DNA of 21,188 bases, taken from NCBI GenBank assembly GCA_023396555.1, contig JAEWWC010000136.1:1-21188 (forward strand), given 5' to 3'. The notes under the pieces were generated by a model. That model did not search any database. It worked only from the letters and a program-made list of their open reading frames with translations, and was not told the origin of the DNA. Positions 7,631 through 14,869 of this stretch are shown here, piece after piece. A program made the translations under genes and the position numbers. Each line of letters opens with the position of its first letter. Position 1 is the stretch's first letter. Source of the stretch: Bacillota bacterium (GTDB taxonomy: Bacteria; Bacillota; Clostridia; Christensenellales; SZUA-584).

Positions 7631-7659
7631 ATTCTATTACAGCCGACAACAAATTTCAA
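7631..7659 (-). promoter_or_regulatory. Sigma-A promoter of lacI
   Basis: On the minus strand TTGAAA (7654-7659), a 17-base spacer and TAGAAT (7631-7636) form a good promoter 37 bases upstream of the lacI start codon. It faces away from the large-operon promoter. Confidence 0.75.
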
Positions 7660-7736
7660 GACTCCGATAATTAATATAGTAACAATCAGGTTTTTTGGTG
7701 GTTTATATCAGTTCCAAAAAATATAATAAAAAGTTA

Positions 7737-7765
7737 TTGACAAAATGTTAACGTATTAATATAAT
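7737..7765 (+). promoter_or_regulatory. Consensus sigma-A promoter of the nine-gene operon
   Basis: A perfect TTGACA (7737-7742), a 17-base spacer and a perfect TATAAT (7760-7765), the same architecture as the gdh promoter. The mRNA leader to the first start codon is about 110 bases. No other convincing promoter is visible before 19 kb. Confidence 0.92.
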
Positions 7766-7768
7766 AAG

Positions 7769-7782
7769 CTAAAGCAGTTTAG
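7769..7782. promoter_or_regulatory. Operator of the nine-gene operon
   Basis: CTAAA-GCAG-TTTAG has perfect 5+5 inverted arms and begins three bases after the -10 box, over the likely transcription start. With the following TAAAT it matches 17 of 19 bases of the site at 3984-4002. I infer binding of the divergently encoded LacI-family protein. Confidence 0.75.
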
Positions 7783-7811
7783 TAAATCTAATCCACATTC
7801 ATGTATCTTTC

Positions 7812-7823
7812 ATCAACGTTGAT
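7812..7823. promoter_or_regulatory. Perfect 12-bp palindrome in the operon leader
   Basis: ATCAACGTTGAT is fully self-complementary with a central CG, the symmetry typical of many LacI-family operators. It lies about 40 bases after the main operator and differs from it in sequence. It could be a second regulator site or a chance palindrome. Confidence 0.3.
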
Positions 7824-7881
7824 CGGGACGCAGGTCTTATTCTTTAGTTTACCCTTAATATGAACATTCAAGGAGGTTATC

Positions 7882-9159
7882 ATGAGCGAGAAACTGGCTA
7901 TTTATGGTGGGCCAAAAGCGAAAACCACCCCCAACTACCCCATGTATCCGGGTGGATTGGAGATCGGTGAGGAAGAGAAGAAACAGGTGCTTGAGGTGCT
8001 GGACCGTAAGTATCTGTTCAGATATTACGGGCCGGAAGCCTATCCGTCCAAGGTGAGGGAACTGGAATTGGCGTTTGCCGAAAAAATGGGCAGCAAATAT
8101 GGCCTGGCGGTGAGCTCCTGTACTGCTGCGCTGATCACATCGCTGGTCGCCTGCGGCGTGGGCCCCGGGGATGAAGTAATCGTCACAGGCTACACGTTTT
8201 TCGCGTCCTGCGCAGCCATCGTGTCGGCCAGCGCCATACCGGTAATCTGCGAGGTAGACGAAACGCTGACAATGGATCCTGTGGATGTGGAAAAGAAGAT
8301 CACGCCTTCCACCAAGGCGATCGTCGCGGTGCATATGCGCGGCGTTCCCTGCGACATGGACGCAATCATGGCGATTGCCAAAAAGCATAACCTGAAGGTG
8401 ATCGAGGACTGCGCGCAGGCGGTGGGCGGCACATACAAGGGCAAGTACCTTGGCACCATCGGCGACTGCGGCTGCTTTTCCTTCCAGTATCACAAGACCA
8501 TTACGGCGGGCGAGGGCGGCATGATACTGACGCAGGATGAGCGCCTGTATGACCGCTGTATGGGTTATCACGACACGGCGGCTTGCTGGCGTCCGGACCG
8601 TTTTGCCGAGCAGCGCTACGAGGGCGAGCTGTTTGTGGGCACCAACTACAGAATGAGCGAGCTGTCCGGCGCGGTGATGCTGGCGCAGTTCGGCAAGCTG
8701 GATAGGCTGGTGTCACTGATGCGCCGCAACCAGAAGATCATCATCGACGGCATCAAGGACACCAAGGGAATTAAGGTGCGTCCGCGCTACGACGACGAGG
8801 GCGATACGGGCATCTGCCTGATGTTCTACCTCGACGACAAGGAGAAGGTGGGGCCGTTTGTGGACGCGCTGAAAGCCGAAGGCGTGAACGCCGCGGGCGT
8901 GTTCAATTCGGGCATTCCGGACTGGCACATCTACGCGCACTGGAAGCATGTGATCGAGAAAAAGAGCGCCAACGTGCCGCAGTGGCCATGGTCGTGCTCG
9001 CTGTATAAGGGCAACGTGCAGTACAGCACTGACATGTGCCCCAATACGCTGGAATACTTAAGCCGCGTGGTGCATCTCGACATCCCCGCCCAGATGAGCG
9101 AGGAAGACTGTGAGATGGTCGCCAAGGCGATCAACAAGGTTGCTGCCGAGCTGGCATAA
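7882..9159 (+). CDS. DegT/DnrJ/EryC1/StrS-family aminotransferase 1
   Basis: A 425-residue PLP enzyme of the sugar aminotransferase family, which exchanges an amino group between glutamate or glutamine and a keto sugar or keto cyclitol. IEDCAQA carries Asp176, expected to contact the pyridine nitrogen. QYHKTITAGEGG carries the Schiff-base lysine, Lys205. GPGDEVIVTGYTF (94-106) and CDMDAIMAIAKKHN (157-170) are typical blocks. AAGGAGG five bases before the ATG at 7882 fixes the start. It is the first gene of the LacI-controlled operon, and its stop codon overlaps the ribosome binding site of the next gene. It is paralogous to the aminotransferase at 12257-13495. Most members are biosynthetic; the importer here suggests the reverse, deaminating direction, with glutamate formed and recycled by the co-regulated GDH. 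The actual substrate is unknown. Confidence 0.9.
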   Translation: MSEKLAIYGGPKAKTTPNYPMYPGGLEIGEEEKKQVLEVLDRKYLFRYYGPEAYPSKVRELELAFAEKMGSKYGLAVSSCTAALITSLVACGVGPGDEVIVTGYTFFASCAAIVSASAIPVICEVDETLTMDPVDVEKKITPSTKAIVAVHMRGVPCDMDAIMAIAKKHNLKVIEDCAQAVGGTYKGKYLGTIGDCGCFSFQYHKTITAGEGGMILTQDERLYDRCMGYHDTAACWRPDRFAEQRYEGELFVGTNYRMSELSGAVMLAQFGKLDRLVSLMRRNQKIIIDGIKDTKGIKVRPRYDDEGDTGICLMFYLDDKEKVGPFVDALKAEGVNAAGVFNSGIPDWHIYAHWKHVIEKKSANVPQWPWSCSLYKGNVQYSTDMCPNTLEYLSRVVHLDIPAQMSEEDCEMVAKAINKVAAELA

Positions 9160-9172
9160 AGGAGGCTTTGTA

Positions 9173-9928
9173 ATGAAGTTTTCACTGTGCATTGAACCCG
9201 TATTTGAAAACTATGATTTCTACGACCGCATCAAGATAGCGGCAGACTGTGGGCTGGACGCCATCGAATTCTGGGATCCCGCTGACAGGGATACCGACAA
9301 AATCGGCTCCATCGCGGCAAGCTGCGGCGTCAGCGTGGCCATCTGCACCACGGTGATGCCGTGGCAGAAGCGCATGAACGCCAACTACAAAGAGGTAGAG
9401 AAGGCCGTGGCCGAATCCATCAGGAAGGCAAAGGCGATGAACTGCCGTTCGCTGATTGGCCTCTCCGGCGACATTGACAGCGCGAAGAACACGCAGAAGG
9501 GTATACTCATCAACAACCTGCGTATTGTGAAGGATATGTGCGAAGCGGAAGGTATCACGCTCAATATGGAGATACTCAACTCCTACGTGGACCACAAGGG
9601 CTACTATCTGGACTGCTCGCACGAGGGCTTTGAGATTGTGCGCAGCGTCCACAGCGACAACATCAAGGTGCTGTTTGACATCTATCATATGCAGATCATG
9701 GAAGGCAATATCATCAGCACCGTATCCGCCAACATCGACAAGATCGGCCATTTCCATTCGGCGGGTGTGCCGGGACGCCACGAACATTACTTGGGCGAAA
9801 CCAATTACCCCTACGTCATCGCCGAGATCGACAAGCTGGGCTATGAAGGCTACTTCGGGCTGGAGTACTGGCCGACATTCGACAACAGGGCGTCGCTGGA
9901 AAAGGTGATGGCGTATCTCAAAGGTTGA
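9173..9928 (+). CDS. Hydroxypyruvate-isomerase-like TIM-barrel isomerase
   Basis: A 251-residue sugar isomerase of the AP-endonuclease-2/xylose-isomerase-like TIM-barrel superfamily, closest in pattern to the Hyi group. Metal-site residues are visible at the expected strand ends: Glu133 (TLNMEILNS), Asp169 (VLFDIYHMQ), His195 (GHFHSAGVPGRHE) and Glu231 (GLEYWP). The GVPGRHE block is characteristic of hydroxypyruvate and related isomerases. The ATG at 9173 is preferred over upstream codons because AAAGGAGG at 9158-9165 precedes it; that site overlaps the stop of aminotransferase 1, so the two are translationally coupled. It probably interconverts an aldose/ketose pair or a 2-keto acid in the pathway. 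The MocC, IolE and IolI proteins of inositol and rhizopine catabolism belong to the same superfamily, but the precise reaction cannot be assigned. Confidence 0.85.
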   Translation: MKFSLCIEPVFENYDFYDRIKIAADCGLDAIEFWDPADRDTDKIGSIAASCGVSVAICTTVMPWQKRMNANYKEVEKAVAESIRKAKAMNCRSLIGLSGDIDSAKNTQKGILINNLRIVKDMCEAEGITLNMEILNSYVDHKGYYLDCSHEGFEIVRSVHSDNIKVLFDIYHMQIMEGNIISTVSANIDKIGHFHSAGVPGRHEHYLGETNYPYVIAEIDKLGYEGYFGLEYWPTFDNRASLEKVMAYLKG

Positions 9929-9971
9929 GCGCGGCTCAGCCTAATAAACAATACTGCGAGGAAAAGCGGTT

Positions 9972-11102
9972 ATGATGCGAATGAAAACGGCTATCGTGGG
10001 ATGTGGCTCAATCAGCGACATTTACATGACCAATATGACAAACGGTTTGTTCACCATTGTGGAATTGGCAGCCTGTTATGATGTAGACAGGCGCCGGATG
10101 GAGGAGATGGCATTAAAGTATGGCATAAAAGCCATGACGTTGGATGACATCTGCGCTGATAAATCCATCGAAATGGTCATAAACCTGACAATTCCGGCGG
10201 CACACTATTCTGTCACCAAGCAGTGCATGGAGGCGGGTAAACACGTTTTCTCCGAAAAGATGATTGCCGTTGAATTATGGCAGGGTAAGGAACTGTTGGA
10301 ACTGGCCGACAAGAAAAATCTGCGTCTGGGAGTGGCGCCTGACACTTTCCTGGGAGCCAGTATACAGACCGCCAAATACATCGTGGACAGTGGGTTGATC
10401 GGGGTACCGCTCTCTTGCAGAGCGTCCATCTCACGGAATTATGGCATATACGGTGAGTTTTTAACGCACCTGTATAAGAAAGGGGCCGGTATCGGCTTCG
10501 ATATGGGCGGCTATTATCTGACGGCATTGGCGGCTATTCTTGGTCCAGTGAAACAAGTAAATGCTTACACGGCCATCAGCCGGCCGCACAGAACAAACAC
10601 CCGTATCGGTGCGCCCATGTTCGGCAAGGAATACGAACTGGAAGTCCCCAACGTTATCGTGGCAGCACAGGAGTACCAGAACGGTGTTCTGGGTACCGTG
10701 CATATGAACTCCGACTGCATCGAAGATGAGACCGTAGGTTTGGAAATCTACGGGACGGATGGCATACTGAAGATGGGTGACCCCAACCAGTTCGGAGATG
10801 TGCTCTATCTGCACAAACCACATAATGAGCCCATAGCGTTTCCGTTTACCCACGGTTTTAAAAACAACTCCAGAGGTATCGGCGCCAGCGAGATGGCTTG
10901 GGCCATCCGCGCAGACCGTCCCCATCGGGCAAGCAAAGAGATGGCTTACCATGTGTTTGAGAACATGCAGGGCATTATGCTGTCGGCACAGAGCGGTGAG
11001 TGTTACAAGATGGAATCTACATTTACTGTACCCGACGCATTACCTGCCGGTTATATCAGCGCGGGAAGCTGGTCCAGAAAGGAAGAAAGCGCCCTCATCT
11101 GA
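9972..11102 (+). CDS. Gfo/Idh/MocA-family oxidoreductase
   Basis: A 376-residue NAD(P)-dependent sugar or cyclitol dehydrogenase. The N-terminal Rossmann domain begins with AIVGCGSIS (7-15). The family motif EKP appears as EKM (Glu95, Lys96, Met97), keeping the catalytic lysine but losing the proline. The C-terminal domain contains GIGFDMGGYYLTAL, giving the usual Asp177 and Tyr181 near the active site, as in glucose-fructose-oxidoreductase-like members. The start at 9972 has GAGG ten bases upstream; ATGs at 9975 and 9981 are further from it. It sits between the two TIM-barrel isomerases in the operon. NtdC, MocA and inositol dehydrogenase belong to this family and make keto sugars or keto inositols that aminotransferases can use, so it may make or consume the keto partner of the DegT enzymes. 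Substrate and cofactor are not determined. Confidence 0.88.
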   Translation: MMRMKTAIVGCGSISDIYMTNMTNGLFTIVELAACYDVDRRRMEEMALKYGIKAMTLDDICADKSIEMVINLTIPAAHYSVTKQCMEAGKHVFSEKMIAVELWQGKELLELADKKNLRLGVAPDTFLGASIQTAKYIVDSGLIGVPLSCRASISRNYGIYGEFLTHLYKKGAGIGFDMGGYYLTALAAILGPVKQVNAYTAISRPHRTNTRIGAPMFGKEYELEVPNVIVAAQEYQNGVLGTVHMNSDCIEDETVGLEIYGTDGILKMGDPNQFGDVLYLHKPHNEPIAFPFTHGFKNNSRGIGASEMAWAIRADRPHRASKEMAYHVFENMQGIMLSAQSGECYKMESTFTVPDALPAGYISAGSWSRKEESALI

Positions 11103-11134
11103 ACGGATGAAGGTTAATGAAAGGGGAAAAAATT

Positions 11135-12166
11135 ATGTCAAGATTTAAGTATTCGGCTGGTCCTTGGAATGTTCACAGCGGCGCGGATGCGTTCGGCCCG
11201 CCGGTGAGAGACGAGATATCGTTCGCCGAGAAGGTGAAGAAATACAAGGAAATCGGCTTCGATGCGATACAGTTTCACGATGACGACGCTGTGCCGGACA
11301 TGAATGATCTCTCGGAAGAAAAGGTAATCAAGAAGGCCGCTAAGGTTAAAGAACTGCTGGACGACCACGGTCTGGCCGCCGAATTCGTGGCGCCCCGGCT
11401 GTGGATGGATCCGCGTACGACCGACGGCGGTTATACTTCCAACGACGCAAAAGACCGCGAATTTGCAATGTGGCGCTCATATCGAAGCATTGATATCGCA
11501 AATGCCCTCGGATGTGATAAAATCGTTCTGTGGCTTGCCCGCGAAGGCACGTATGTGTACGAGAGCAAGGACCCGGTACTCAGCACCAAACGCATCATCG
11601 AAGCGATGAACAAGATGCTTGAGTATGACAAGAACATCAAAATTATGATCGAGACAAAACCGAATGAACCGGTGGATGTGAGCTTCTGCCCGACGATGGG
11701 ACATACGATGGCGCTGGCTTCGGCCACCGTGGATCCGAGCCGTGTGGGCGGGCTTCTTGAGACGGCGCACGCTGTGCTGGCCGGTCTCGACCCGGCTAAT
11801 GAGATTGCGTTCGCTCTGGCGTTCGGCAAATTGTTCAGCGTACACCTGAATGACCAGAATGGTATGAAATACGATCAGGACAAGGCGTTCGGCGTACAGA
11901 ACCTGCGCACCGCGTTCAACCAGATCAAGGTGCTGATGGAGAACAACTACGGGGTGAACGGCGAATATGTGGGGCTGGACGTGAAGGCGATCCGCACGCA
12001 GAAAACCGGGGACAGCTACCGGCATCTGGAGAATAGCTTAAAGATCGCGAAGATGCTGGAAGAGAAGGCTGCTAAGTTTGATTACAAATATCAGCAGCAG
12101 TGCGTGGAATCGAGAGATTACGAGGCTCTTGAAATGTACGTAATGGAACTGCTGATGAAGGGCTGA
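11135..12166 (+). CDS. Xylose-isomerase-like enzyme with a metal-ligand swap
   Basis: A 343-residue TIM barrel clearly related to the short, actinobacterial-type xylose isomerases. Recognisable blocks are QFHDDDAVP (catalytic His48 and Asp51), LWLAREG, IETKPNEP (Glu173, Lys175), LETAHA (Glu209, His212), QNGMKYDQD (Asp247, Asp249) and GLDVKAIRT (Asp282, Lys284). These match the usual metal and catalytic residues, with one exception: the aspartate of the block xDLNxQNG (Asp245 in Streptomyces numbering) is His237 here (VHLNDQNG). It is shorter than the roughly 390-residue family standard. The ATG at 11135 is chosen because AAGGGGA lies seven bases upstream; the in-frame ATG at 11117 has no such site. 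It probably isomerises a pathway aldose/ketose other than xylose. The aldose-ketose reaction type is likely; the substrate is unknown. Confidence 0.85.
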   Translation: MSRFKYSAGPWNVHSGADAFGPPVRDEISFAEKVKKYKEIGFDAIQFHDDDAVPDMNDLSEEKVIKKAAKVKELLDDHGLAAEFVAPRLWMDPRTTDGGYTSNDAKDREFAMWRSYRSIDIANALGCDKIVLWLAREGTYVYESKDPVLSTKRIIEAMNKMLEYDKNIKIMIETKPNEPVDVSFCPTMGHTMALASATVDPSRVGGLLETAHAVLAGLDPANEIAFALAFGKLFSVHLNDQNGMKYDQDKAFGVQNLRTAFNQIKVLMENNYGVNGEYVGLDVKAIRTQKTGDSYRHLENSLKIAKMLEEKAAKFDYKYQQQCVESRDYEALEMYVMELLMKG

Positions 12167-12186
12167 AAAATATTGCTTGCGTTCTG

Positions 12187-12216
12187 CAGGCGGGCTTCTG
12201 ATGTGTTGTCCGCCTG
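12187..12216 (+). other. Intercistronic hairpin before aminotransferase 2
   Basis: CAGGCGG (12187-12193) pairs perfectly with CCGCCTG (12210-12216) across a 16-base loop in the 90-base gap between the xylose-isomerase-like gene and aminotransferase 2. No T-run follows, so it is more likely an mRNA processing or stability element than a terminator. Confidence 0.4.
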
Positions 12217-12256
12217 TCAGACAGAGTTTTCGACAAATAAACAGGGGGAATCAGTT

Positions 12257-13495
12257 ATGGCATACAGTGCGGGTCCTGGGGCATATCTTTTCGGTCAGGA
12301 AGAGATTGCCGAGGTCATGGACGTTCTGTCTTCCGGATATCTGTTCCGGTATGGCCGCGAAGACGATCCAAGTTTCAAGCGAAAGGTTTATCAGTTTGAA
12401 CGCGAGATGGAAAAGCTGACGGGGGCCCGGCACTGCGTGGCCACGAGCAGCGGAACGGGCGCATTGATGGCGTGTCTCGCGGCGCTGGACATCGGTCCCG
12501 GCGACGAGGTCATCGTACCCGGATATACATTCATCGCATCCATCTCTTCCATTATACACATGAACGCGACGCCGGTGCTGGCGGAAGCGGACGAATCACT
12601 GACGATCGATCCCAAAGACATTGAAAAGAAAATAACCAGCCGGACGCGCGCCATCATGCCGGTACATATGCTGGGCAATCCGTGTGACATGGATGCTATC
12701 ATGGCTATCGCGAGAAAGCACAATCTTTTTGTGATTGAGGACTGCTGTCAGGCGGGCGGCGCTTCGTACAAAGGCAAAAAAGTGGGCACCTTCGGCGATA
12801 TTGCAGCATTTTCGCTCAACATATTCAAGACTTTTACGGCGGGCGACGGCGGGGCTGTGGTGACAAACGACGACGAGCTGCACAAGAGGGCCTTCGCGTA
12901 TCACGATCAGGGGCACAACCCCAACCGTGCGGGCGTGGAAGTAGGTGCGAGAAGCATGTTCGGGCTCAATATGCGCATCAATGAGCTGACGGGTGCGGTG
13001 GCGCTCGCCCAGCTGCGTAAACTGGACGGCATACTCGAAACGCTCAGACAAAAGAAGGCGAAATTAAAAGCTGCTTTGGCTGCGATACAATCGGATAAGT
13101 TCACGTTCAGGCGTATCAACGATGCCGGCGAATGCGCGACGCTGCTGACGCTGCTGTTTAAAGACACGGCTACAGCGCAGGCCTTCTGCGAAAAGGCGGG
13201 TACGCGCACGCTGGATCAATCCGGCTGGCATGTCTATAACAACATGGAGCAGCTGATTGAGCGCAAAACGCACACGCATACCGGCTGCCCGTTCACCTGC
13301 CCGTGGGGGACGGATGCACAATATGAAAAGCACATGCTGCCGCAGACGGACGATATACTGTCCCGTGCGGTCAACATCAGCGTGGGTGTGGTGGACAAGG
13401 GTCTGGGCAGCGATATCGGCATCAATGTACTGTCTACAGACGCCGAGATTGAGGAACAGGCGAAAGTTATAGCCGCGATGCTGCGGTTCGTATAG
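12257..13495 (+). CDS. DegT/DnrJ/EryC1/StrS-family aminotransferase 2
   Basis: A 412-residue PLP-dependent sugar aminotransferase, paralogous to the first gene of the operon, with roughly half the residues identical in the core by eye. IEDCCQAGG places the cofactor aspartate at Asp162, and SLNIFKTFTAGDGG the Schiff-base lysine at Lys191, so both copies keep the catalytic set. GPGDEVIVPGYTF and the MDAIMAIARKHN stretch are shared with copy 1. The ATG at 12257 is preferred because AGGGGG lies at 12243-12248; the frame is open back to 12173 but has no ribosome binding site there. Two different active aminotransferases in one operon could act on two positions of a diamino substrate, act in sequence, or form a heterodimer. 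This is inference. Confidence 0.9.
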   Translation: MAYSAGPGAYLFGQEEIAEVMDVLSSGYLFRYGREDDPSFKRKVYQFEREMEKLTGARHCVATSSGTGALMACLAALDIGPGDEVIVPGYTFIASISSIIHMNATPVLAEADESLTIDPKDIEKKITSRTRAIMPVHMLGNPCDMDAIMAIARKHNLFVIEDCCQAGGASYKGKKVGTFGDIAAFSLNIFKTFTAGDGGAVVTNDDELHKRAFAYHDQGHNPNRAGVEVGARSMFGLNMRINELTGAVALAQLRKLDGILETLRQKKAKLKAALAAIQSDKFTFRRINDAGECATLLTLLFKDTATAQAFCEKAGTRTLDQSGWHVYNNMEQLIERKTHTHTGCPFTCPWGTDAQYEKHMLPQTDDILSRAVNISVGVVDKGLGSDIGINVLSTDAEIEEQAKVIAAMLRFV

Positions 13496-13555
13496 ATTTA
13501 ATGTTTTGCTTCCTGGGGTAAAGGAAGAAGAAAGAAAACAAATGGGAGGATGAAA

Positions 13556-14716
13556 ATGAAAAAAGGGTTGATATTACTGATTGCTTTTTTGATGGTTTGC
13601 ATGGCGTTTGCCGGCTGTACCATGCCTGCGAGCGACGGCGCTGAACCGGCTGCCGATGATCAGCCAGCAGCTGAAGAGCCCCAGAACGAGGACACGGCAG
13701 AAGCTCCGGCGGATGCTCCGGCCGACTCCGAGAAACCGCTCGTCGCATTCCTGATGCCGACGAAAGAGCAGCCCATTTGGGCCGCGTACGGCACGCGCCT
13801 TGTGGAAGCCTTTGAAAATGCGGGTTACCCGACCAGCTTGGAGTACGCCGAGGATTCTACCGAGCGTCAGGTTTCGCAGGTGGAAAACGCGCTGTTGAAG
13901 GGCGCCAAGTACATCATTCTGGCCAGTGTGGACTCTTACGCCGTATCCGATGTGACTGAGAAGGCCAAAGCTGACGGTGCGACGATCATCGCGTGCGACC
14001 GGCTGATCATGAATACGGAAGCGGTGGACTACTATCTGACGTTCGACCTCGTCCGCATGGGTGAGATTCAGGGTGAATATATTGAAAGCGCGCTGGGACT
14101 GGCCGACGGCAAGGGACCGTTCAACCTCGAGATATTCTCCGGCAGCCCGGACGACGCCAACAGCATTCCGTTCTATGAAGGCGCGATGAGTGTCCTGCAG
14201 AAATACATCGACAGCGGCAAGCTGGTGGTCCGCAGCGGACAGACATCTCTTGATGTTACCGGTACGCTGAAGTGGGACAGCGCGACGGCGCAGTCGAGAA
14301 TGGACAACATATTAAGCTCTTACTACAGCAGCGGCGAGAAGGTGGACGCGGTGCTGGCGGCGGCTGACTGCCTGGCGCTGGGCATCATTTCTTCGCTCGA
14401 CTCGATGGGCTATGGACAGAGCGCCGATATGCCGTTCCCGGTGGTGGTCGGTCAGGACTGCGAGATCACGGCGATCAAGTCCATACTGGCCGGCAAGCAG
14501 TCGATGTCGGTATTCCTTGATCCCGTTGTGATGTCCGGCAAGATGGTTGAGCTGGTGGGCGCGCTGGCGGCCGGCGGAAAGCCTGAGACCCAGACGACCT
14601 ACAACAACGACATGATCGATGTGCCGACGGTGCTTTACGATCCGGTGCTGGTGACGAAGGATAACTACGACATACTGATCGACCGGGGATTCTATACTGA
14701 AGAAGACCTTGCGTAA
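13556..14716 (+). CDS. chvE: ChvE-type multiple-monosaccharide ABC binding lipoprotein
   Basis: A 386-residue extracytoplasmic substrate-binding protein of a sugar ABC importer. The signal peptide ends in the lipobox AFAGC (Cys21), followed by an Ala/Glu/Pro/Asp-rich linker to about residue 55 that tethers the binding domain. The mature part begins near KPLVAFLMPTKEQPIW and contains DYYLTFDLVRMGEIQGEYI, typical of the ChvE group within the periplasmic-binding-protein/LacI superfamily. The start at 13556 is chosen over the in-frame ATG at 13550 because GGGAGG at 13544-13549 abuts the latter and is six bases from the former. MocB of rhizopine uptake is a member of the broader superfamily. Genes for its ATPase and permease follow, separated by a strong hairpin that may raise its expression over theirs. 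Ligand unknown: a monosaccharide, amino sugar or cyclitol. Confidence 0.9.
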   Translation: MKKGLILLIAFLMVCMAFAGCTMPASDGAEPAADDQPAAEEPQNEDTAEAPADAPADSEKPLVAFLMPTKEQPIWAAYGTRLVEAFENAGYPTSLEYAEDSTERQVSQVENALLKGAKYIILASVDSYAVSDVTEKAKADGATIIACDRLIMNTEAVDYYLTFDLVRMGEIQGEYIESALGLADGKGPFNLEIFSGSPDDANSIPFYEGAMSVLQKYIDSGKLVVRSGQTSLDVTGTLKWDSATAQSRMDNILSSYYSSGEKVDAVLAAADCLALGIISSLDSMGYGQSADMPFPVVVGQDCEITAIKSILAGKQSMSVFLDPVVMSGKMVELVGALAAGGKPETQTTYNNDMIDVPTVLYDPVLVTKDNYDILIDRGFYTEEDLA

Positions 14717-14768
14717 CTAAGGAAGGATAACGCAGCCTGAAAGCCAGAAGGCCTGCGATGCGGCGGCG

Positions 14769-14797
14769 CCCCGGTATGGACTTGCTTCATGCCGGGG
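14769..14797 (+). other. Stable hairpin between chvE and mmsA
   Basis: CCCCGGTATG (14769-14778) pairs with CATGCCGGGG (14788-14797) with a single T-G wobble around a 9-base loop. Flanking GGCGGC and GCCGTC can extend the stem. There is no U-run. It lies in a 153-base gap. Such stem-loops after binding-protein genes commonly protect the upstream mRNA or attenuate downstream expression. Confidence 0.6.
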
Positions 14798-14869
14798 TCG
14801 GTGCCGTCAGCGGGACATGTGCTTAGAAGCTTGCGTGACAAAAACACAGAATACAGGGGGACGCGAAGT

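Noticed and set aside
6983..7726. A 247-residue plus-strand frame opposite lacI
   Set aside because: It is antisense to a well-recognised LacI protein and extends into the divergent promoter region.
7766..7881. Riboswitch in the leader of the large operon
   Set aside because: The leader is short, AT-rich and lacks any terminator-like stem or recognisable aptamer core; the operator-like repeat explains control better.
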